Below, in pieces: positions 17,258 to 23,182 of a DNA stretch of 26,016 nucleotides. The notes beneath the pieces were generated by a model. That model did not search any database. It saw nothing but the letters and a program-made list of their open reading frames with translations, and was not told the origin of the DNA. The position numbers were made by a program, and so were the translations under genes. Position 1 is the stretch's first letter, and each line of letters starts with the position of its first letter. Origin of the DNA: Fervidifonticultor_A sp037443565 (GTDB taxonomy: Bacteria > Sysuimicrobiota > Sysuimicrobiia > Sysuimicrobiales > Humicultoraceae); assembly GCA_037443565.1 (NCBI GenBank), contig JBBIOB010000039.1, positions 1 to 26,016 on the forward strand. Direction: 5' to 3'.

Positions 17258-18130
17258 TCACGCGCCGGCCGCGTCTGCCACCGAGGCGACCCGTCTTGCG
17301 AACGCCTCGACCGTGGTGGGCGACCGGCCCAGCAGCCATGCCAGCACGCGGGGGTTTCCCCAGAAGTCGAAGCGCGCGTAGTAGTCGAACATCTTCTCGA
17401 GCATCGTGACCTGGTCGTCTCCCAGACCCCGGGCTCGGGCGCGTGCCCTCCACGCCTCGATGGGCACCTGCTCGGCCCGCACCGGCCGGGCCAGGACCCG
17501 GCCCATGATCTCGGCCACGGCGATCTGATCCAGCACCTCCGCTCCGGCCAACTCGTAGGTAGCGCCCGCGTGATCGAACTCGGTCGCCACCACGGCCGCC
17601 GCTTCAGCAACGTCGTTCAGATCAACCATCCCCAGGCGCGTGGTGACCGGGTAGGGCACGGCATGGACGCCATCCTCGACGATCGTCCTCCATCCCGCCA
17701 GGATGTTCTGCATGTAGGATGCGGGCTGGAGGATCGTGAAGCGGAGCCGCGACTCGAACAGGATCTCCTCGACCTGCAGCTTCTGCCAGTGGTGCGGCAT
17801 CGCGCTGGTCTGCGGATGCAGCACCGAATGGTGGACGAAGTGCTCGACGCCGACGGCGACGGCCGCGGCGACGGCGGCCCGACCGATGGCAACCTCGTCG
17901 GGGTTGACGTTGGGACAGATGTGGTAGACGGCGCGCACACCGCGCGCCGCCTGGGCCAAGACCGCGGGGTCGCGCATGTCGCCGGTGATGGCTTCCCGGG
18001 CCCCCAGGGCTTCGACCTGGGGCACCTGCTCCTGGCGGTGGACGAGGGCACGGACGGTCTGTCCTCTGGCCACCATGGCCTGGATGACGGCGCGGCCGGT
18101 CTTCCCGGCGGCGCCGGTGACGAGGATCAT
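17258..18130 (-). CDS. NmrA-like NAD(P)-binding SDR protein
   Basis: Atypical short-chain dehydrogenase/reductase of 290 residues. MILVTGAAGKTGRAV at the N-terminus carries the nucleotide-binding loop GAAGKTG (6-12), followed by an arginine at the end of the second strand (ALVHRQEQ), which suggests NADP(H). GVEHFVHHSVLHPQ and FTILQPASYMQNI follow the NmrA/SDR-a5 pattern (quinone oxidoreductase 2-like), in which the classical YxxxK pair is lost; here an H-x-x-x-K (HHWQK) stands near that place. Substrate unknown. It is the last gene after the DUF917-aroM pair, 33 bp downstream of it, so it is probably part of the same unit. Its stop is 27 bp before the thrS promoter; no terminator was recognised. 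Confidence 0.85.
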   Translation of the reverse strand: MILVTGAAGKTGRAVIQAMVARGQTVRALVHRQEQVPQVEALGAREAITGDMRDPAVLAQAARGVRAVYHICPNVNPDEVAIGRAAVAAAVAVGVEHFVHHSVLHPQTSAMPHHWQKLQVEEILFESRLRFTILQPASYMQNILAGWRTIVEDGVHAVPYPVTTRLGMVDLNDVAEAAAVVATEFDHAGATYELAGAEVLDQIAVAEIMGRVLARPVRAEQVPIEAWRARARARGLGDDQVTMLEKMFDYYARFDFWGNPRVLAWLLGRSPTTVEAFARRVASVADAAGA

Positions 18131-18163
18131 CGGGCAGGAATTCCGGACGTCAAGGCCAACCCG

Positions 18164-18856
18164 TCAGGCGTCGCCGACCAGCTCCGCCGCCGCTCGCGCC
18201 AGCACGGTGCGGGCCAGGAGCACCGGCCGGCCGGTCCACTCCCGCACCTGTCGCTTGAGCGCCGTCGTGTAGCCCAGGCAGTCCAGTACGACGATGCCGA
18301 CGCCGGCGTCCACAAAGGCCCGGCAGGCCGCGTCCAGGTCATCACCTGTGGTGTAGGGCGAGAACGGCCGCACGGTCACCGCGGGCACAATCGCCCGCCA
18401 CCGGCGCACCTGATCGTCGACCTGGCGAGCCGACGGCGTGAGCACCGCGACGTGCGTATCGTGCGCCACCGCGCGTACGGTCTGGAAGAGCAGGTGCTCC
18501 GGGTAAAGGATCAGCCGGCCGGTTTGAAACGTGGGAAACGATCCGGTGCACAGCATCATGATCAGTTCCGCGTCGCGCTCTACGCGGTCGATGCATGCCT
18601 GGACGCGTTCCAGCACGGGCCCGCGCCCGACCAGGACCTCGCGGCCGTCGCGCAGCCTGGTCACCAGTGTGTGGTCATGATCGGCAGGAGACATCGCGGC
18701 GATCTCGGCGTCGCTAAGCCCGTCGAGGACCCCGGCTTCGATGACCCGCACCCCCGGCCCGAGCAGCGGCCTGACCTCATCCATGATGTCGGCCCGAGGG
18801 CTCTGCCCGATCGTGATCGCGGCCACCGTCGGGGCATCACCCGGATGGGAACACAT
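18164..18856 (-). CDS. AroM family protein
   Basis: 230 residues. The start TVAAITIGQSPRADIM (motif TIGQSPR at 15-21) and the later blocks VAVLTPSARQ, VLDCLGYTTA and PVLLARTVLARAAAEL match the AroM family, named after a gene next to E. coli aroL whose function is still unknown. The overall pattern resembles Asp/Glu/hydantoin racemase-like proteins; two cysteines, in MLCTGSF and VLDCLGY, sit where such enzymes place catalytic cysteines, but activity is not shown. ATG 18856 was chosen for its AAGGAGG ribosome site; it overlaps the end of the DUF917 gene by 20 bp. The two genes are therefore translated from one mRNA and probably act together. Confidence 0.88.
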   Translation of the reverse strand: MCSHPGDAPTVAAITIGQSPRADIMDEVRPLLGPGVRVIEAGVLDGLSDAEIAAMSPADHDHTLVTRLRDGREVLVGRGPVLERVQACIDRVERDAELIMMLCTGSFPTFQTGRLILYPEHLLFQTVRAVAHDTHVAVLTPSARQVDDQVRRWRAIVPAVTVRPFSPYTTGDDLDAACRAFVDAGVGIVVLDCLGYTTALKRQVREWTGRPVLLARTVLARAAAELVGDA

Positions 18857-19931
18857 GACGGATGACCTCCTTCCCCACGGCCCGCTCGACATCCGTGAAC
18901 AGTTCCGGATCACGCATGCCGGCGCCCAGGATCAGCCGCGCCCGCGGGACGACGAGAACGGCTACCTCCATCCCCGCCGCGATCTCGGCAGAGGCCACCG
19001 GTATCGCGTCGCGCGCGCGCAGGGTCGCGATCAGATCTGGAAAGGTCGCGAGGCGCTCGCCGTCGGCCTCGAGCGTCATGTACTCGTTCCAGAACGTGAG
19101 CTCATGACGGCCATCCTGTCCGGCCACCGTCACCTGTCCAACATCATATCCTCCTGAGACCTCGAGCCGTACTGCCTCGACCGTGCCGCGGTCGACGACC
19201 CGACCACCCAGGTGTTCTGCCACGGCCTGAGCGGCGGCGGGCCCGCCTCGGTCCCGGGCGGCCATCAGCACGCGACCAACCTCGATGGCGAGGCTGATCG
19301 CGCCGGGAGCCGCATGCTCGCGCACGTACGCTGCCGCCACCGGATCGCGGCAGACCGCCACCAGTCCGCCGGCTTCCACTGACGCGAGCCGGGTCATCTG
19401 CGCGGTCCGGGCAAGGGCTCCGGTCGAGTAGACCTCGAGATACCGACCCGCGGCCGGGCTGCCGCCCACGGCCGCCTGGTGGGAGACATACCCCTCGACC
19501 CGGTGGAGCCCCATCGCGCCCATCATGCCTGTCGGGTGCGCGCGGCCGTTGCATGGCGCGTCAACGACCGGAACACCAAGCGCCGCGGCCTGCAGCCAGC
19601 CGTTGACGGTCCCACCCGCGCCGTTCTCGTTCGCGATGAATCCGCCCATGCGCAATCCGACGCGCTCGGCCAGTACCTGCGCCGCCCGGACGAAGTCTAC
19701 CGGGCGGACGTAGCGCTCCTTCGGCGACGGCGCGCCGACCATCGCCGCGGTGGCCACCAGCGCATCCGGCGGCAGCTCGTCCACAGGGACGAGTTCGGGC
19801 GCGCCGTACGCGACGGCCAGGCGGCCCCGCTCGATGCCTTCGGGAATCCATCCGCCGCCGCCGGCACCGAGCACCGCACCGCCGAGCACCGCGGGTTCGA
19901 CGTGGTCAGGCGTCAAGCGTATGCGGCTCAC
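18837..19931 (-). CDS. DUF917 family protein
   Basis: 364 residues, the normal family length. Family features: LGGAVLGAGGGGWIPEG near the N-terminus, VGAPSPKERY, NENGAGG, CNGRAHPTGMMGAMGLH, and FWNEYMTLEADGERLATFPDLI near the C-terminus. DUF917 proteins are found beside hydantoinase/oxoprolinase-like or amino-acid-related genes and have no settled reaction. The GTG start (19931) follows the stop codon of the NHL gene with no base between them (TAGGTG), and its end overlaps the AroM-family gene by 20 bp. This spacing argues strongly for one operon. A role in modifying or breaking a cyclic amide or amino-acid derivative is possible but only inferred from the family's neighbours. Confidence 0.88.
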   Translation of the reverse strand: MSRIRLTPDHVEPAVLGGAVLGAGGGGWIPEGIERGRLAVAYGAPELVPVDELPPDALVATAAMVGAPSPKERYVRPVDFVRAAQVLAERVGLRMGGFIANENGAGGTVNGWLQAAALGVPVVDAPCNGRAHPTGMMGAMGLHRVEGYVSHQAAVGGSPAAGRYLEVYSTGALARTAQMTRLASVEAGGLVAVCRDPVAAAYVREHAAPGAISLAIEVGRVLMAARDRGGPAAAQAVAEHLGGRVVDRGTVEAVRLEVSGGYDVGQVTVAGQDGRHELTFWNEYMTLEADGERLATFPDLIATLRARDAIPVASAEIAAGMEVAVLVVPRARLILGAGMRDPELFTDVERAVGKEVIRHVFPSG

Positions 19932-20927
19932 CTAAGGGATCACTCCATCCACAACGATCGCCGACGGAAAGGAGAACTCGTGCACGCCGGCGCCCATGCG
20001 CCCCAGCGCCACCCATCCCGTCCCGGTCATGTCGCTGATCCGCACCACGCGGTGCACCTCGTCAGAGATGTAGATCCGGCCAGACGCGTCGACGAACAGG
20101 CCGGTGGGGAAGGAGAACTGCCCCGCGCCGGTCCCGATGGTCCCGAAGGAGATCCAGCCGGCGCCGCTCATGTCGCTGATCCGCATCACCCGATCGTTGG
20201 ACGAATCGGTGACGTAGACGCGCCCGGCCCCATCGAGCGCCACGCTCGCCGGGAAGTCGAGCTGGCCCGGTCCGGCGCCGGTGCGGCCAAACGCCACCCA
20301 CCCGGCCCCCGAGATGTCGTCGATACGGACGAGGCGGTCGTTGAGTGCATCAGCGACGTACAGGCGTCCCTGCCCGTCCAGGGCAATCCCCTGAGGGAAG
20401 TTGAACTCCCGAGGGCCACTGCCCCGCGCCCCCAGGACCGTCCAGCCCGCGCCGGTCATGTCGTTCATCCTGACGATCCGGTGGTTGGCGGCGTCGGCGA
20501 CATAGATGCGCCCCTGCGCATCGACCGCGATCCCCACTGGAAACTCGAACTCGCCGACCCCAGACCCTCTGCGCCCGAACGCGGTCCACCCGGCGCCGGT
20601 GATATCGTCGACCCGGACGACGCGGAAGTTGACCGCGTCGGTCAGGTAGATCCGGCCGGCGGCGTCAAGCGTGATCCCCGACTGGAACGCAAACGGCCGC
20701 GCCCCGGGGTTCCGGTTGGCCAGGACCGTCCAGCCCGCGCCGGTCATGTCGCTGATCCGCACGATGCGGTGGTTACCGAGATCGGCCACGTACAGACCTG
20801 GCCGACGCAGCTGCGGACTCGACACCTGCACCCCCGACCCGGCAGCCGTGGGCCAGGTCATGACCAGGACGGGGATGGACAGGGCACAGGCGATCGGACA
20901 CCAGAAGCCTCGTCGCCAGGAGACCAT
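19932..20927 (-). CDS. Exported six-bladed NHL-repeat beta-propeller protein
   Basis: 331 residues. An N-terminal basic and hydrophobic stretch (WRRGFWCPIACALSIPVLVM, residues 4-23) looks like a Sec signal peptide, so the protein probably lies outside the membrane. Six repeats of about 48 residues follow, each built as [GR]-x-Y-x-[AT]-D ... N-x-R-[IVL]-[VM]-R-x-x-D-[MI]-[TS]-G-[AT]-G-W ... F-x-F-P-x-[GAS] ... [DL]-D. The shared core is DMTGAGW. The number of repeats is right for a closed six-bladed propeller. Such NHL proteins bind partners or ligands, or act as lyases; no catalytic residue could be named here. ATG 20927 has a GGGAGG site. It begins 62 bp after the solute-binding protein gene. 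Confidence 0.88.
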   Translation of the reverse strand: MVSWRRGFWCPIACALSIPVLVMTWPTAAGSGVQVSSPQLRRPGLYVADLGNHRIVRISDMTGAGWTVLANRNPGARPFAFQSGITLDAAGRIYLTDAVNFRVVRVDDITGAGWTAFGRRGSGVGEFEFPVGIAVDAQGRIYVADAANHRIVRMNDMTGAGWTVLGARGSGPREFNFPQGIALDGQGRLYVADALNDRLVRIDDISGAGWVAFGRTGAGPGQLDFPASVALDGAGRVYVTDSSNDRVMRISDMSGAGWISFGTIGTGAGQFSFPTGLFVDASGRIYISDEVHRVVRISDMTGTGWVALGRMGAGVHEFSFPSAIVVDGVIP

Positions 20928-20989
20928 CTCTTCCTCCCGGCGCTGACCCTTCGGGTCTGTCGAAGTGACTCCTGCCCGGGTCTGTCCGG

Positions 20990-22129
20990 CTAAGGGCAGG
21001 AGAGGCGCTTCAACTGATCGTAGCGCTCGAACACCAGTTTCCGGTAGACCTCGTTGACCTCGGCGTAGCGCCTCTGCGCGAGGCCATCGTCATAGATGGT
21101 CCGGACCGGACGGTCGTAGAACGAGCGCATCCCGGCAAACGCCGCGGCCTGCGCCGCGACCGAGCCGGGCGGGCCCTCCATCTTGAACCGCGGCAGGATG
21201 GGGAACAGCCCGTGGCTCATCAGCGCGCGCTGCCCGTCGTCGCTCAACAAGAACGCCAGGAAGGCGCGCGCGGCCGCAGGCGCCCGAGCCCCGGTGAGAA
21301 TCGCAGACGGCGCCGGGGAGATCCAGGCATAGGGCGGGCTGACGAACCGTAGATCGTGCCCGACCCGCACCTCCTGGAAGGCCATGTAGCTCAGCACCGC
21401 GAAGCCGACCGCGAACTCTCCCCTCGCCACGAACGTCGGCACGTCGCGGCTGCCAGCGACGTAGATCCCGGTGTTGGATGCCAGCCGCTGGGCCCATTCC
21501 CATCCGCGTTGCCACCCGCGGAGCTGGAGGATGACCTCCAGCGAGCTGTGGTTGGTCGCCGACCGCTCCGGCGTGGTCTGCACGATCTGACCCTTGAGGC
21601 GGCAGTCGAGCAGATCGTCCCAGTCGCGTGGCGGCTCGGCATTCAGCCGTCCCAGCAGCCTGGGATGGTAGATGACGCCGGCCGGGGTCAGCGCGGTCCC
21701 GATCCAGTACCCTCTCTGATCGCGCAGCGGGATGGCGCGCGGCTCCCCGATAGTCTGGGGCACATCGCGCACGAGGCCGTCGGGCAACTCGTGAGGGATG
21801 ATGAGGCCGCGGGCGACGAGATCCTCGAGGACTTCGGCCTCGCTGGCCCACAGCATGTCGGCATCAGGCCGCCCGCGCCACTCCAGCACGCGGGCATACA
21901 TCGTCGGGCCGCCCGCGGACACCAGCCTGGGGCGCAGCGCAACGCCGTACCGCTGGCGCGCGTGCTCGGCGAAGCGGTCGGCCACCACCTCTGCCACCTC
22001 GCGCGGGATGGGGGTCATGATGATCAGCCGGTCTTCCAGCTGTGTCTGGGCGGGGGCGCGGAGGGCGAAGGCAAGAAGAACAACCCCCGCAAGGGCGACT
22101 GCGGTCGCGCGCAAGATCCCGACTCCCAT
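20990..22129 (-). CDS. Extracellular solute-binding protein (FbpA-like family), under an FMN riboswitch
   Basis: Binding component of an ABC importer. The 379-residue precursor begins with a Sec signal peptide (hydrophobic ATAVALAGVVLLAFAL at residues 8-23, probable cut after APA) and has no lipobox cysteine. The mature part follows the family 1 pattern related to iron(III)- and thiamine-type binding proteins: IIMTPIPREVAEVVADRF, DADMLWASEAEVL, GLIIPHELP, GVIYHPRLLG, PRDWDDLLDCRLKGQI, GEFAVGFAVLSY, and DGQRAL. Start ATG 22129 has GGAGAGG 5 nt away; a longer open frame upstream runs through the riboswitch and is rejected. No permease or ATPase gene is in the window. The FMN riboswitch upstream points to a flavin-related ligand, but the protein family does not prove it. 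Confidence 0.88.
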   Translation of the reverse strand: MGVGILRATAVALAGVVLLAFALRAPAQTQLEDRLIIMTPIPREVAEVVADRFAEHARQRYGVALRPRLVSAGGPTMYARVLEWRGRPDADMLWASEAEVLEDLVARGLIIPHELPDGLVRDVPQTIGEPRAIPLRDQRGYWIGTALTPAGVIYHPRLLGRLNAEPPRDWDDLLDCRLKGQIVQTTPERSATNHSSLEVILQLRGWQRGWEWAQRLASNTGIYVAGSRDVPTFVARGEFAVGFAVLSYMAFQEVRVGHDLRFVSPPYAWISPAPSAILTGARAPAAARAFLAFLLSDDGQRALMSHGLFPILPRFKMEGPPGSVAAQAAAFAGMRSFYDRPVRTIYDDGLAQRRYAEVNEVYRKLVFERYDQLKRLSCP

Positions 22130-22151
22130 GTCTGCCTCTCCGTACCGGCGC

Positions 22152-22179
22152 AAAGCAAAAGACGCCCGATGCGGGCGTC
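22152..22179 (-). terminator. Intrinsic terminator in the riboswitch expression platform
   Basis: On the minus strand GACGCCCG (22179-22172), loop CAT, CGGGCGTC (22168-22161), then TTTTGCTTT (22160-22152). The 8-bp stem is perfect. It lies after the FMN aptamer and before the ribosome site of the solute-binding protein gene, as expected when FMN binding stops transcription. Confidence 0.9.
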
Positions 22180-22211
22180 CCCCGGGGGCATTGCGGGTGC
22201 GCCGGTTCGTC

Positions 22212-22361
22212 GCAGCCTTCACCTCATACGGACTGTACCGTCGGCCCCGGAATTCCACCGGGCCACGATCCCCCGCCGGGCGGCGACGGACCTCACGGGC
22301 TGTAACCGCCGATCGGGAATCGGCGCCGCCTGCGGCGCCTCACCCTGCCCCGGAAGGCTGC
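22212..22361 (-). ncRNA. FMN riboswitch (RFN element)
   Basis: The minus strand carries the conserved FMN aptamer blocks in order: CAGCCTTCCGGGGCAGGGTG (22360-22341), ATTCCCGATCGGCGGT (22320-22305), AGCCCGTGAGG (22301-22291), GGTGGAATTCCGGGGCCGAC (22259-22240) and GGTACAGTCCGTATGAG (22239-22223), closing with GAAGGCTG (22220-22213). CAGCCTTC and GAAGGCTG form the closing helix P1. These match the known B. subtilis ribD element block by block. An extra 8-bp hairpin is inserted between GGGTGA and ATTCCC. A terminator follows at 22179-22152. The downstream gene is a solute-binding protein, not a known riboflavin synthesis gene. Confidence 0.96.
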
Positions 22362-22381
22362 TGGCCTTCGGTGCAGTCACG

Positions 22382-22410
22382 AGCATACTGCACCCGTCGC
22401 CGCAGGGCAA
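22382..22410 (-). promoter_or_regulatory. Promoter upstream of the FMN riboswitch
   Basis: -35 TTGCCC (22410-22405), 17-bp spacer, -10 TATGCT (22387-22382). Four of six bases match in each box. Transcription would start near 22375, about 15 nt before the aptamer closing helix, which is where a riboswitch promoter is expected. Confidence 0.75.
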
Positions 22411-22652
22411 CAGCTGCGATCTCCCCCAGGCACCGCCCGAGGCGGCGGACATCGGGTCCGCTCCATCCCCCCACCCCCGCGGTTGGGACGCGCCTACCTT
22501 GGACAGCTTTCCGCGAACGAGCCGAAGGAGGTTCAGTCCGCGGCCTTGCTCTCCTCGTGGCCTGTTTGCGTCCCGAGGCCAGGCGTGCGAGGATAGATGG
22601 AGAGTTTCTTGAGGGTCCGGCGGCCGCAGACGCGCACAACGTGGTCGTCGCC
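22411..22652. other. Divergent intergenic stretch with no recognised gene
   Basis: Lies between the riboswitch promoter (leftward) and the small gene at 22669 (rightward). Short frames cross it, but none has a recognisable product. A promoter for the rightward gene must lie here; TTGCGT near 22567 and a GGATAGAT block near 22590 are the nearest candidates, with poor spacing. I see no RNA gene or repeat in it. Confidence 0.4.
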
Positions 22653-22668
22653 TGGAGAGGAGAGCTCA

Positions 22669-22905
22669 GTGCCCAGACCCCGCTATTCAGCGAACAAGCG
22701 TGCACGCGAGATCAGCAAGCGCCAGGAGCGTGCCCGGAAGCTGGCGCGCAAGCACAACCGGACCGCGCAGCGGGCCGCATCGGAAGGCACCGGGACGTCG
22801 ACGGCACCGGACGTCCAGACACACGCAGCGGAGGCAGAGCCACCCGCAGAGACGGCCGGAGATCCTGAGAGCGCTCCCGAGGAAGACGATCTGCGCGCGG
22901 AATAG
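22669..22905 (+). CDS. Small charged protein of unknown function
   Basis: 78 residues starting at GTG 22669, preceded by GGAGAGGAG (22653-22661). The N-terminal half is strongly basic and probably helical (PRPRYSANKRAREISKRQ then ERARKLARKHNR); the C-terminal half is acidic and alanine-rich, ending EEDDLRAE. Such a basic-then-acidic composition recalls small nucleic-acid-binding proteins, but I recognise no domain. An in-frame ATG at 22597 would add 24 residues; it lacks a good ribosome site and the added residues look like non-coding sequence, so the GTG is preferred. It stands alone between the riboswitch region and the XRE regulator. Confidence 0.6.
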   Translation: MPRPRYSANKRAREISKRQERARKLARKHNRTAQRAASEGTGTSTAPDVQTHAAEAEPPAETAGDPESAPEEDDLRAE

Positions 22906-23002
22906 CCGAGAACCCATCACGCAGGCAGGCGTGGCTTGATCGGCCTGCCGCGGTTGGAGCAGAGAGATTCCGGTGTTTGGAGGAGCACTCCGATCGCACA
23001 TC

Positions 23003-23046
23003 GGGATAGTCAGCAATCAGAGATTTATGATCCAAGGGATAGTCAG
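23003..23046. repeat. Pair of direct repeats upstream of the XRE regulator
   Basis: GGGATAGTCAG occurs at 23003-23013 and 23036-23046, 33 bp apart (about three helical turns). The stretch around it is richer in A and T than its neighbours. It may be a binding site for the regulator that follows, though it lies about 100-140 bp before the likely promoter. Confidence 0.45.
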
Positions 23047-23144
23047 TATAGATGAAGAACCGCCACTTCGGAGCCCCCGAGGGAGGGTAGGCTTGGTGCC
23101 CGAATAGGGTGGTCTGATGGGGCTCCTGGGGGCTTCTGCAACTG

Positions 23145-23173
23145 TTGCTTACAAGGGCAAGCCGTGGTACAGT
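23145..23173 (+). promoter_or_regulatory. Promoter of the XRE-TPR regulator gene
   Basis: -35 TTGCTT (23145-23150), 17-bp spacer, -10 TACAGT (23168-23173). Transcription should start near 23180, only about 3 nt before the ATG at 23183, so the mRNA would have almost no leader. Confidence 0.65.
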
Positions 23174-23182
23174 ATGTCTCCT

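Noticed and set aside
17231..18865. 544-residue open frame on the plus strand
   Set aside because: Antisense to the SDR and AroM-family genes, no ribosome site or recognisable domain; the minus-strand genes explain the region.
20000..20790. Regularly spaced near-identical DNA segments, considered as a CRISPR or tandem repeat array
   Set aside because: They are codons of the NHL blades at a 144-bp period with coding spacers, not a CRISPR array.
20944..20956. Hairpin GACCC-TTC-GGGTC between the binding-protein and NHL genes as a terminator
   Set aside because: Stem of only 5 bp and no T tract on the minus strand; unlikely to end transcription.
19479..20993. 504-residue open frame on the plus strand with apparent internal repeats
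   Set aside because: Its repeats are the antisense image of the NHL blade repeats; the minus-strand gene has a signal peptide and a correct propeller pattern.
22219..22452. 77-residue minus-strand frame over the riboswitch
   Set aside because: The bases are conserved FMN aptamer RNA; the protein is arbitrary.
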